This document shows, one piece after another, positions 27,701-37,219 of a stretch of 64,000 nt of DNA (the first letter of the stretch is position 1; each line of letters opens with the position of its first letter). The notes beneath the pieces are model-generated. The model was not told where the DNA came from, made no database searches, and saw nothing but the letters and a program-made list of their open reading frames with translations. Source of the stretch: Scheffersomyces stipitis CBS 6054 (taxonomy: Eukaryota; Ascomycota; Pichiomycetes; Serinales; Debaryomycetaceae); NCBI RefSeq assembly GCF_000209165.1, contig NC_009047.1:1050416-1114415 (forward strand), written 5' to 3'. The position numbers and the translations under genes are program-made.

Positions 27701-30700
27701 TCACAATGCCGTAAGAACTTCATTTATGAACTTATCGTTCGCAACCACCCCTGAAAACTCACCTTCGACCAATTGCTTGAGCTTGTTGACTGCCTCGCCA
27801 CTTTCAAAGCGACTCTTGGATGTCTCAGGATCATAGCATTCATCTTTCCACTTCTTCAAGATCGTCTTCAAGGTGTCAACTCCACGGTCAATCTCTTCGG
27901 CAGAACACTTCGTTTTTTTGTTCTGGATAAACTTGTCTTCCTCTGTAACATTCATATCTTGCAACTCTGAAGCTTTTCTCTTCGCCATGTTGATAATCTT
28001 CGATGGAAACTTAACCAATTCAGCAACATGAATACCAAACGATTTGTCGGATACTCCTGGTTCAACACGGTACATCAAAGTGATGTCATCGTCATTTTCA
28101 TCTTTGTTTTCTACATGGGCAACAACATGTAAGTTGTCAACTTTGTCCTCATATTTGGATGATAATTGAGTCAATTCGTGAAAATGGGTTGCAAATAACG
28201 TGAAACAGCTTTTTTCTTTAATGAGGTGTTCCAGAATTGACCAAGCTAATCCAAAACCATCGTAAGTAGAAGTACCTCTTCCCAACTCATCGATGATAAT
28301 CAACGAGTTTTGTGTTGCTGTGGCCAAAATGGACGAAGTCTCCAACATCTCGATCATGAAAGTAGATAAACCCTTAAGCTGGGAGTCTCCAGCTCCCACT
28401 CTTGATAAGATAGCATCAAAGATGGGCAATTCTGGAAAATCGTCTTCATTAGCAGGGATGAATGATCCAATTTGCGCCATCAAGGCAATAACACCAATCT
28501 GTCTTATGTATGTTGACTTACCACCCATATTTGGACCAGTTATGATAACAAAAGGCTTCCCTTTGTCACATGCATCGTTTGATAAAAAGACATCATTGGC
28601 AATGAAATTAATGTCATCTTGTACTTCCAATACAGGATGTCTGGCTTCTCTTAGCTTGATTTTTCTATTCTTGAATTGGTCCGAATCAATATCATTGCTC
28701 AATGGATGCAACTTCGGTCTTGCAAATACGGTTGGTGCCACTATTGCCACATTAGCAAAGCTGACTAATACATCCAAATGTGCAAGCGTCAATGACAAGT
28801 TCATAAAAACCGATTGATATGACAAAGAAATGGACAATATCTCCTTAATTAACTCGCGCTGTTTGGTATTGTATTCTTGAAGAGCCTCTGCATATTCCTG
28901 GGATAGCAAAGTTAATCTCTTGGTGGTAAAGAAGACACCAGCCTTAACAGTCTGGAGCTGAGAATATTTGTTACCGGTATTTCTCAAGACGGTAGAATCA
29001 TTTCTGGTAACTCTAAAACACCAACCGTGTTGTATATGTTTCTCTAACTTCAATTTCTTGTCCAATTCCATATTCAAGTCGTCAGCAACTTCAATATGTA
29101 ATTGTTTTATTTCAGCAAGACTGGCTTGTAATTTATCATTAATTTCAATAAGGGACTCGTCAAATTCTGGTCTCACATTGAAATCAGAATGCAATTGGTC
29201 ATAAGCAGAACTTGATTCTAATGGCGATAAGTCAATGGTTGTCTCGATCATCTCTTGGAATTTTGATAAGGATTCAAGACTCTTCTCGACTGGCTCGAGC
29301 CAATGCTTCTTTATCAAATTTGCTACCGGCAATGAATCCTTTTCCTCGATATCAGCAATCACCATTTTACTCATGTCAATGAATGCAGGCAAAGCCAATA
29401 CTAACTGATACAATACGACAATATCCTCTAACTTCTTATTTTCGTTGCCAGTAGACTTTGACAAACCATTGCTAATCTTTTTCAAAAGTCTTCTTATATC
29501 AGGTACCTGCGATAAGAACTCTTGGTTGGCATATACTCTGAAGTTGGTACCGTCCACGAGATAGTTCACCAAATCTAGCCTTTCCTCGATCATGGACAAG
29601 CTAGTGAGGGGCTGTTTCAACCATTGAGAAAGTAATCTAGAACCTGCCGCAGTTCTACACTTGTTCAATAACTCAAAGATCGAGCTGATATTGGAAGATT
29701 TAACAAGAGCATTGGAAACTCCAGAATTCGAAGATGGGAAAATATTCAAAGCCTTCATTGTAGAAGAGTCCAATTTCATGTATGAACTCAAATTGTACTG
29801 CTCTATAGTGAAAGAATTCTGTACATCGTCCAGCAACAACTGGAGGTATGCAATTAATGCGTTGCAACAAGCAAGCGAGTGGGCGAAGTCGGCCGTATTG
29901 ATTCCTTTGGAAGCCAACAACAAATCGACGTTGACATCATCATCATCTTTTTGGTTTTCAGACAGCACCAACTTGCGCAAATCCTGCTCAATATCTTTAG
30001 TTGTAAAGAATGACGATTTAACGGAGCTGACGACAAGGTAACCGATTTTATCCAAGACTTGAAAGAGCTTTATTGATTCGGTATTCTCATCTTTGGCACT
30101 GTAGTTCGAAGGCAACACGACTTCTTTTACACCCAATTGTAACAATAAACTTTCAAGGTTAGAGAAGAGGTCGTTGTCTTCGAATTCAGATACTTGAATA
30201 GTCGAGTTCAGTGTGTCTATGACGCAAACCCCAACTTTTCTAGCGCTTCCTGTTTGTTGAAACTTAATACTAGCCACCATGGGAGTCGAACAGTCCTGAA
30301 ACATGCCTTCCAAATTGACACCATACTCGTTGGCAAGAGCTTCCAAGTTACCCGGCGTTGCTGTGCTGAGCAATTGGAACGTTTTGTTGTGATATATCTC
30401 CACCTTCATATGTCTGTCGATGATACAGAACTTCAACACATTGTTCAAGAATACCTGAGGCAGGATTGTGACGTATCTGTTTTTGTTGCTGTTGTTATAT
30501 TTGAGTACAGATTGTGTTTTGTAAATGTTCTCTGCTACAAGATCAGCGTCTTCGTCGAGGGCAGTGAAATAGTCCTTGTTGTTGTGGTCAATGAATCTGA
30601 TAGTAGAGGCATCTTTGGTAGAAAGGCCAGCATATTTACGGTAGAACAGCCGTTCGTCTACCGTATCGGTGAATCTGAGATCGGGACGAGTACTGGACAT
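27701..30700 (-). CDS. MSH2: DNA mismatch repair ATPase MSH2
   Basis: The 999-residue protein is the MutS homologue Msh2, which forms MutSalpha with Msh6 and MutSbeta with Msh3. The N-terminal domain lacks the Phe-x-Glu mismatch motif of MutS/Msh6, as expected for Msh2. A lever/clamp region (about 300-650) includes GSRLLSQWLKQPLTS. The ATPase has Walker A GPNMGGKSTYIRQIG near 722-736, an SxxS-type loop with STFMIEMLE, Walker B IIDELGRGTSTYDG near 803, and ATHFHEL. Length is close to yeast Msh2 (964). Start ATG at 30700. Its promoter has an MCB element. The C-terminal helix-turn-helix dimerisation part is present to the end. Confidence 0.98.
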   Translation of the reverse strand: MSSTRPDLRFTDTVDERLFYRKYAGLSTKDASTIRFIDHNNKDYFTALDEDADLVAENIYKTQSVLKYNNSNKNRYVTILPQVFLNNVLKFCIIDRHMKVEIYHNKTFQLLSTATPGNLEALANEYGVNLEGMFQDCSTPMVASIKFQQTGSARKVGVCVIDTLNSTIQVSEFEDNDLFSNLESLLLQLGVKEVVLPSNYSAKDENTESIKLFQVLDKIGYLVVSSVKSSFFTTKDIEQDLRKLVLSENQKDDDDVNVDLLLASKGINTADFAHSLACCNALIAYLQLLLDDVQNSFTIEQYNLSSYMKLDSSTMKALNIFPSSNSGVSNALVKSSNISSIFELLNKCRTAAGSRLLSQWLKQPLTSLSMIEERLDLVNYLVDGTNFRVYANQEFLSQVPDIRRLLKKISNGLSKSTGNENKKLEDIVVLYQLVLALPAFIDMSKMVIADIEEKDSLPVANLIKKHWLEPVEKSLESLSKFQEMIETTIDLSPLESSSAYDQLHSDFNVRPEFDESLIEINDKLQASLAEIKQLHIEVADDLNMELDKKLKLEKHIQHGWCFRVTRNDSTVLRNTGNKYSQLQTVKAGVFFTTKRLTLLSQEYAEALQEYNTKQRELIKEILSISLSYQSVFMNLSLTLAHLDVLVSFANVAIVAPTVFARPKLHPLSNDIDSDQFKNRKIKLREARHPVLEVQDDINFIANDVFLSNDACDKGKPFVIITGPNMGGKSTYIRQIGVIALMAQIGSFIPANEDDFPELPIFDAILSRVGAGDSQLKGLSTFMIEMLETSSILATATQNSLIIIDELGRGTSTYDGFGLAWSILEHLIKEKSCFTLFATHFHELTQLSSKYEDKVDNLHVVAHVENKDENDDDITLMYRVEPGVSDKSFGIHVAELVKFPSKIINMAKRKASELQDMNVTEEDKFIQNKKTKCSAEEIDRGVDTLKTILKKWKDECYDPETSKSRFESGEAVNKLKQLVEGEFSGVVANDKFINEVLTAL

Positions 30701-31316
30701 CGTTGCTGATATAGAGAAGAAGATTGGTTCTTTGCTTAAATGTCAAATCTGAAAGAATTGTTTATTTGTATTTTTTGAGGTACGTAGTGAAAACGCGTTA
30801 TTTGTGAAGCGCTACCGCAGAAGACAAACGCGCTTCAGGGTAGCGAATGTCGTAAGATATAGGTCTTGCGGTTGCGACACTATATGCAGCGAATGTCGTG
30901 TGCCTCGCTCTTTCTTTCCTTCCCCAGTTTTCACTCTTCGTCTAGGTGAACAAAAGGTTGCAGAAAAATCAGAAGTTCAGAGCATAATTCTTGGCAATTG
31001 ACTATTAAGAGATGTCTTTTTTGCAGTCAATATTGACGTATACACCTCAAGACAATGTTGACATGAGTGCCATAATCCAAAACATCAAAATTTCAAAATT
31101 ATGCTGCAACTAGATATATCAGAATTTCATCTGCCCATCTATGCTGACTTACGATATACGCTCCCACATGGCGCCTCAATTAAAAACTGTACATAACTAC
31201 GTAAAATCGTCGACATTCAGATAGTGGATCTACTCATCAACTACAAAGGCATTTCACTAATGAGTACTTGTATATTTCAATATATATTCATGTAGCCATG
31301 ATTGCCGCGCAGCAGC
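30701..31316. other. MSH2 promoter and 3' flank of CipC-like gene
   Basis: No gene supported. Besides the MCB boxes it has AGCGAATGTCGT twice (about 30841-30853 and 30889-30900), a short direct repeat of unknown role. Confidence 0.45.
30793..30833 (-). promoter_or_regulatory. MCB elements of the MSH2 promoter
   Basis: A perfect ACGCGT (MluI cell-cycle box) at 30793-30798, 93 bp upstream of the MSH2 ATG, and a related ACGCGC at 30828-30833. MBF (Mbp1-Swi6) binding at such sites drives G1/S expression of replication and repair genes, MSH2 included in Saccharomyces. Confidence 0.65.
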
Positions 31317-31685
31317 CTAGTAATTGTACTTGTTCGATTGGTAGTCGAATGGTGGCTGGGAGTCTGGGTGCCATTGTTCGCTACCACCGTAGTGTTGATC
31401 GTAGTTGTCAACGGCTCTTTGGGTGGCTTGTTCCTTAGCCTTATCTCTGTCCAAGTAGTCCAAACCCTTGGTTTCGACCAACTTGTCAACTTCAGCTCCA
31501 GCAAAACCGGCAAGAAGTTCCTTGGCAAACTTGTGGGAAACTGGCTTGCCTTCCTTTCTTTGCTTGTCTTCAAAAAGCTTAGCAGCTTCGAAAGATGCAG
31601 CACCAGCCAACAATTCGTGGGAGAACTTGCCTTCGTGCTTGTCACCGTAAACCTTTTCGTGGTCGTCTTCGCCAAATCCAAACAT
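31317..31685 (-). CDS. CipC-like small stress protein (DUF3759)
   Basis: A 122-residue hydrophilic protein with the CipC/DUF3759 pattern: FSHELLAGAASFEAAKLFED, then a repeat-like second half SHKFAKELLAGFAGAEVDKL, and a Tyr/Gln-rich tail. The two LAG(A/F) segments form paired helices around conserved Ala/Gly. CipC was first seen in Aspergillus as concanamycin-induced; homologues are abundant stress or stationary-phase proteins of unknown biochemical role. The ATG at 31685 is preceded by a TATAAAT (minus strand, 31761-31767) about 76 bp away. No signal peptide. Confidence 0.85.
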   Translation of the reverse strand: MFGFGEDDHEKVYGDKHEGKFSHELLAGAASFEAAKLFEDKQRKEGKPVSHKFAKELLAGFAGAEVDKLVETKGLDYLDRDKAKEQATQRAVDNYDQHYGGSEQWHPDSQPPFDYQSNKYNY

Positions 31686-32404
31686 TGTATTGATTTTACT
31701 TTTGTTTAAAAAATGAAGAACAGAAAACAGGAGCTCAAGTTAAGAGACGAAACTCCCCATATTTATACCTCTTGGGAAGCGTCGACAATTATGCAAGCGT
31801 GTCAACTTTACCCCCATCGCATTTCTGCCAGTAAGACACTCTTCCATACTGAAACGCTGCCCACGAAAAGGGGGAATGTCATACATACAGTATGTATATG
31901 TTTATGGATCCATTGAGGGGGCTTGTTATATTTCACTATAATAAGTAATAAAATATTGTTCCATCTGAAATTTACTGAAACTCGTTCGAAGCCTGTATTG
32001 AAGTCAGGGGCCCAACCCAATTGTGTTCCAGATGATCTCGTATTCCAGGCTATAAAAAGATCGAATTCTATGATAGTACAGCTTGCCACAGCCCACTCTG
32101 TATCATCAGTTTTACATCCTACAGTCCATTGTAAATATGTTCCATGATCACGCTCACTTGCAAATTAATTAGCTTCGTACCACAAGTTGCTCGCAGAAAC
32201 CAAGGTAACCGTTTTGGTGGCGCATATTGTTCAGAATTGAGAACTGATCCACAACACTGTTGTTTATCGTTTATCGTCTACGACTTACATGTTCGAAAAA
32301 AATGAAAATACCATTGAACGAAAGATAAAAGAAGAGGATCTCGTATAAACTGCCGAAAGGAAAATAGTTAAGTCAAAACATAATTTTATCACATATAGAG
32401 GTTT
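31686..32404. promoter_or_regulatory. promoter of CipC-like gene, with STRE motifs
   Basis: AGGGG cores of the stress response element at 31869-31873 and 31916-31920, both within 240 bp of the start. A TATA element is at 31761-31767. The remainder, to the 3' end of PRA1, shows no gene. Confidence 0.45.
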
Positions 32405-33655
32405 TCAAACACAGTGGGTAGAGCCGTCGGCATGGGTGTGACATTCACTTCCTGTGGGGTGGTCGTGCTCTTCCTCATGTTCGGCACAATGGACGGTGCC
32501 ATCTGCATGATTATGGCAATCAGTTCCAGATTGTTCAGATTCGACAGCGCTTGGTGGCAGCTCGTTGCTATGATCATGTTCTTCATGATGTACTTCTTCT
32601 TCGCCGCAGTGGGTATTACCATCCTCATGAGTGTGGCAGTGAGTTGCAACTTGTTCGGAGTCAGATTCTGAAGTAGTTGCGGGTTTATCCTGAACTTCGT
32701 CGTCATCAGCACAGTGTGTTGAGCCATCATCGTGGGTATGGCAATTACTGGCGATTTCAGTTTCAGCATCAGCAGTTTCAGCGTTACTAGTCATAGCATT
32801 GGTGGCAGTAGCTTTGATATCAGCAGCAGTAGTAGTAGTTTTGTCTTCAGTCTTTGGTGATTCTTCCTCGTATTGCTCTGGAACCTGTATCATCTTACCA
32901 TTTCTAAATTCGTAGATGCCATTGCACCCAACTCCTGGAACGGAAATATCGTGAGCATATATATCGAGAGCATAAAGTATCAAGGATGCAGAATTTCTGA
33001 CTGCTCTGCTACCGTTGGTCTTGGCCAACTCCAAAACGTCTTCGTAGGTATCAGCGTAGTGGCCTATTGCCCCCTTTCCAAAGGCATCGGTGTGCCAGAT
33101 TCTATGAAGAAGATCAGCCGACCAGTAATTGGTATTCTTATATCTACCAACAGTGAATCCTGCTGAACATAATTTTGTAAGTGACAAACGAGAAGAGAAC
33201 GACAAATCACAGATGACAGTTTCATCGGAACCGTTTTCACCTCTCCAATGGCCAGCATAACCTTCAAGATCACAGTTACCATCTGGGTTGTCACATCGGA
33301 AAGTGAGGGCACTCTTATCCTCACTGACTATACTGTCAAACCAACCAATCACTTCAGCAGAGGCAGTTTCATTTCCAAAATAAAGTCTGAAAAAGTCGGA
33401 GTTGTTACCGAATCTCAATGTGTGATCTCTGGCATGAGCAGCCAATTCTTCAGTTTCTTCAAGGGCCGAGCGGAGTTGGTTGTATTGAGTCTCATTACAT
33501 GAAGAATGTATTGGAAAGTCTTTAACCCAACCAGAAGACCAGTCGTAAGCTGGAACTCTGACTTCTCTTTCTGCAAACAAACGCGAAAAAGAGTCAGGTG
33601 ATGCTGGTGCGGCTAAAGCAGTAGACGTGAATAAAAGAACAGATGAAAATTTCAT
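32405..33655 (-). CDS. PRA1: secreted zinc-binding protein (zincophore) PRA1/Aspf2 family
   Basis: ATG at 33655 starts a 416-residue secreted protein; an upstream in-frame ATG would add 60 residues ahead of the signal peptide and is not used here. Signal peptide MKFSSVLLFTSTALAAP. The body is the deuterolysin-like fold of Pra1/Aspf2, with HRIWH matching HRxxH, but these proteins are non-proteolytic zinc scavengers. The C-terminus carries four copies of a metal-binding motif C-H-x-H-x6-C (CHTHDDGSTHC and relatives), separated by acidic His-rich linkers, ending CHTHADGSTHC-V. Pra1 captures zinc outside the cell and returns it to Zrt1. It is divergent with ZRT1 across a promoter with a zinc-response element, the known syntenic pair. 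Confidence 0.95.
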   Translation of the reverse strand: MKFSSVLLFTSTALAAPASPDSFSRLFAEREVRVPAYDWSSGWVKDFPIHSSCNETQYNQLRSALEETEELAAHARDHTLRFGNNSDFFRLYFGNETASAEVIGWFDSIVSEDKSALTFRCDNPDGNCDLEGYAGHWRGENGSDETVICDLSFSSRLSLTKLCSAGFTVGRYKNTNYWSADLLHRIWHTDAFGKGAIGHYADTYEDVLELAKTNGSRAVRNSASLILYALDIYAHDISVPGVGCNGIYEFRNGKMIQVPEQYEEESPKTEDKTTTTAADIKATATNAMTSNAETADAETEIASNCHTHDDGSTHCADDDEVQDKPATTSESDSEQVATHCHTHEDGNTHCGEEEVHHEEHDHSNELPPSAVESEQSGTDCHNHADGTVHCAEHEEEHDHPTGSECHTHADGSTHCV

Positions 33656-34345
33656 GTTGCAAGGTCTACTTTCAAAAGCTATTGGTATCCATTTTCGTCT
33701 TTCAGCGAATCTGGGTCTACATTTATAGAAAATTGGAAACGGTAAACCAATAACCATTTGAATTGTAAGACACTCGTCTGCTTCCATAAAATTTGCATCA
33801 TACAAGGAGGCATTCACCCATACAGACCTTGGCAATGGAATGGGTTAGAGCATTAACTCATTTGTTCACTCAAAAAAGTTCCATTAAGTATTTATTTCAT
33901 GCATGCAAGTTGCAACCAGTTTAGTGTAACTAGGCAAAGAAATTTTTGGTAACCTTGAAGGTTGCAAAATATTTTCTAGGCAAATGCTAAATTATCTATG
34001 GCAAATAAGTTTACCTAGTTTACCTAGTTTACCTACTGTGAGCACTCTTTTAGAAAATTTCGACTGCACAAGATTGACCCTCCGAAATTTGATACTTCTC
34101 TGCCCATAAAATTGTCAATTTATCGCTATCGAATTTTTTTACTGACTAGATACTTAGTATACGAGGCTAAGAGCTAAGAGCTGCTAAAGTTAAGAAATTT
34201 CCGAATGCTTGGCCATGATAGTACCCAGTTAATAACTACTATAGTTGGATAATTATTGTTGACGAAGAGAAAGATTTTCAACAACATATATAATTATGAA
34301 TTTGTTAGAATTAATAAATGTAGAATCGTGAGTAGCTAAAGTACT
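33656..34345. promoter_or_regulatory. shared PRA1-ZRT1 promoter
   Basis: A 690-bp bidirectional promoter. It holds the zinc-response element at 33952-33962, three tandem AGTTTACCT units near 34009-34037, a TATA-like TATAAAT (minus strand, 33721-33727) 66 bp before PRA1, and TATATAA near 34288 before ZRT1. Confidence 0.75.
33952..33962. promoter_or_regulatory. zinc-response element (Zap1/Csr1 site)
   Basis: ACCTTGAAGGT is a perfect match to the palindromic Zap1 consensus ACCTTNAAGGT. It lies 297 bp from the PRA1 start and 384 bp from the ZRT1 start and could serve both genes under zinc limitation. Confidence 0.9.
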
Positions 34346-36322
34346 ATGAAGTTCCACACATTAGTGCTAATTGCGGCGTCTATTTCTGTTGCACTTGCTG
34401 AAGTTACATCTCTTGGGCAATGTCATTTCCATGGTTTATCACAGTTCTGTATCGATAATGAAGGAGAAGAGGGAACAATTTCTCCAGCTCCTACGAACAC
34501 TGAAAATGCTCCTCTTAGCTATACTGGTTGTCATAGCCATGGCTCAGATATATACTGTCTACACGGAAGCTCAGAAGTGAAATACACTAGAAACGAAGGA
34601 GAAGATGACCATGATCAAGAAGAAAATCATGACCATTCTGATGAATATTCTGGACAGTTCATCAATACTGAAGAGTACTTAGGAAATCATGATCACGAAC
34701 ATTCTGACGACCATTCTCACTCTGAAGAAGTCATTTCAGCAGTCACAAGTACAACCGAATCTACCCTTACACCTGAACATAGGGATGATCACGATCATCC
34801 CCTGGAAACAGTTGCAAGGAATACCGATTCGGCCCCTTTGATAACTGCATGCCACTTCCATGACGATGACCTTTATTGCAAAGACAAAGACGGTAGTGAG
34901 GGTTATGTAATCCCAGCTCCAACTGATAAGTCAAACTTTCCTTCAAGTTACACAAGCTGTCATAATCATGCTTCTGAAACATTCTGTATGAATGCCCAAA
35001 ATGAAGTTCAATTCTTGAAAGAAGCTCCCAATACTCCAATAAATACTGAGTCTGCTACTCCTAGTACTTCTCAGGATGATTCTCTAATTACAGGTTGTCA
35101 TTTCCACGGAGATACTTTTTTCTGTGTCAATATGAATGGGATAGAAGGATCTATCATCCCCCCACCTTCGGATACTAACAACGCACCAGCTAGTCTTACT
35201 GGCTGTCATTTAAGTGAAACAGATACATTGTGTCTTGATCAAAATGGGGATGAGGTAATGTTCTTGTTGGAATCTGAAGCAGACACACATCAAAGTAGCT
35301 CGGCAGGAAGAAAATGTCACTTCCATGCTGGAGTTGAACACTGCGACGGAGGAAGTGAGGCAGAAGTAGAACCTACTTGTGAGAGATACGACCGTGATTA
35401 CAACATACCACTTAGAATTGGGCTCCTTTTTGCAATATTAGTTTCAAGTATCATTGCAGCCTTTGGTCCCTTGTTCTTGAAGAACTTGTTTAAGCTATCC
35501 TTGGAAGGTTATATTGCCACTGTTATAAAGCAATTTGGTACCGGTGTTATAATTTCTACCGCGTTTGTTCATTTGCTTACACATGCCGCTCTTATGTGGG
35601 GTAACTCGTGTATTAAGCTTAAATATGAAGCCACCGGCAATGCCATTTCGATGGCCGGAATTTTCCTCGCATTTCTTGTTGAATTCATTGCCAGTAGAGT
35701 TCTTAGAGGAAGATCAAAAATGATAGAGAGCTCCACTAGAGTTCAAAAAGGAAATGACGATGAGAAGAATCTGGCTACCAGTTCTGATGAAATTAGACCA
35801 CAGCCCGTTGTTGGCTATGACCATTGTCATGGTGTTTCACCACAGGACAAGTTTTCTGTCTATATAATGGAAGCTGGGATTATTTTTCACTCCGTTCTTA
35901 TTGGTGTCACTTTGGTTGTTGCTGGAGATTCTTACTTCATTACTTTATTTATAGTTATCTTATTTCATCAAGTCTTTGAGGGATTGGCTTTGGGTGCAAG
36001 AATTGCTGAAATCGATAATGCCAATATAGTCACTAAAATGATAATGGCAGGACTCTTCGCAGTAATCACTCCTGTTGGCATGGCCATTGGTATTGGTGTA
36101 TTGAACAAGTTCAACGGTAACGACCCTAGCACTATCATAGCTTTAGGAACTTTGGATTCTTTTTCTGCTGGTGTGCTTATTTGGACTGGCATTCTTGAAA
36201 TGTGGGCCCATGATTGGATCTTTGGTCATTTAGCCAGAGCTCCATTGTTGAAGACCGGAGTTGCCTTGATCTCCCTCGTTGCCGGAATGATACTTATGAG
36301 TTTTCTCGGTAAATGGGCTTAA
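34346..36322 (+). CDS. ZRT1: ZIP-family zinc transporter with zinc-motif ectodomain
   Basis: A 658-residue ZIP transporter. Signal peptide MKFHTLVLIAASISVALA. The long N-terminal ectodomain (to about 350) contains seven units of the type C-H-x-H-x5-C (CHFHGLSQFC, CHSHGSDIYC, CHFHDDDLYC, CHNHASETFC, CHFHGDTFFC, a degenerate CHLSETDTLC, and CHFHAGVEHC), plus His/Asp-rich HDHEHSDDHSH runs. The ZIP membrane core follows: RIGLLFAILVSSIIAAFGP, helix IV IFHSVLIGVTLVV, helix V LFHQVFEGLALGAR, and C-terminal GVALISLVAGMILMSFLGKW. HS and HQxxEG are the metal-binding helices. The ectodomain resembles that of A. fumigatus ZrfC, which is paired with aspf2. The last motif is close to those in PRA1. Confidence 0.96.
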   Translation: MKFHTLVLIAASISVALAEVTSLGQCHFHGLSQFCIDNEGEEGTISPAPTNTENAPLSYTGCHSHGSDIYCLHGSSEVKYTRNEGEDDHDQEENHDHSDEYSGQFINTEEYLGNHDHEHSDDHSHSEEVISAVTSTTESTLTPEHRDDHDHPLETVARNTDSAPLITACHFHDDDLYCKDKDGSEGYVIPAPTDKSNFPSSYTSCHNHASETFCMNAQNEVQFLKEAPNTPINTESATPSTSQDDSLITGCHFHGDTFFCVNMNGIEGSIIPPPSDTNNAPASLTGCHLSETDTLCLDQNGDEVMFLLESEADTHQSSSAGRKCHFHAGVEHCDGGSEAEVEPTCERYDRDYNIPLRIGLLFAILVSSIIAAFGPLFLKNLFKLSLEGYIATVIKQFGTGVIISTAFVHLLTHAALMWGNSCIKLKYEATGNAISMAGIFLAFLVEFIASRVLRGRSKMIESSTRVQKGNDDEKNLATSSDEIRPQPVVGYDHCHGVSPQDKFSVYIMEAGIIFHSVLIGVTLVVAGDSYFITLFIVILFHQVFEGLALGARIAEIDNANIVTKMIMAGLFAVITPVGMAIGIGVLNKFNGNDPSTIIALGTLDSFSAGVLIWTGILEMWAHDWIFGHLARAPLLKTGVALISLVAGMILMSFLGKWA

Positions 36323-37219
36323 TAACCGAATGTATAATGCCCTTATTAATCTACTTAACTCAATTAAAAGTGGAGCATTTTAGCCGGGTTCAGCAACACA
36401 GGTTCTTCGTAACTAGAAGTTGAGATACATAGTTGTTATAGAAGGGCTTGAAGTACAATCTCCTCATCAACTAGTTGGGGTAGATAAGCGAGTGGGAGCG
36501 CGGAGCAAGATTACTAATGGAAATAGCGAAGGAAGTATCATTTCTGTAAATCTAGCATAGTAGATCCCGCGATATTGGCAGCATCATACTGCACACACTT
36601 GCGCGGAGAGTGTGGAGATTCGTTGACAATAAAATGCCTGTCAAATTCGACCGTTTCTAGCTCTGGCTTACACCGAAAGATATCGTACTTGCAAAGCAGC
36701 ACAACACTGCTAGGTATATCAGAGGCACTGTGTATGAAAGAAGAAAAAAAAAGAAGATTCATGACTTGAAAAAACGATGATAATTTGAGTTTTTTGAACG
36801 AGGCTGACTATAATGGGGAATAATTGGTTTTTTTTCAGCAAGGCCCCGAGATTATGGGGAATGCATAGGATGGGCAAACCATATATACTGTATATACTGA
36901 AATAGGATGAATGACATTGCTGAGGCTCAGAGGTTGTTTTTACGGCTGCTTCATAATTTGTATACGAGCTAATTTTCCACGTAGTGCGTAGTAAAAAAAT
37001 TAAAAAATAGTCCCAACTTATCCCAAAAGGAGATTCGAGAAGCCTTTCAACAACAAGAAGTAGAAACAAAGTACGCTGCTGTGCCGGGCAGAGAAGCATC
37101 CAGATGCATCTGATCTTCTGCTGAATCTGATCTGCCAAAATCGACATAACGCTTCGACGAGTCCAGTTTGAAGAAATAAAGTACCTTCTACTTAGTCTCT
37201 CCACATTAAGTTTAGTTCA
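36323..37219. other. intergenic, no gene supported
   Basis: Only short antisense frames are open. A run TATATACTGTATATACTG (36881-36898) is a short direct repeat. Promoter of the downstream transcription factor. Confidence 0.45.

Noticed and set aside
33656..33835. 60-residue N-terminal extension of PRA1
   Set aside because: It would put the signal peptide in the middle of the protein, and it overlaps the TATA-like site 66 bp before the ATG at 33655.
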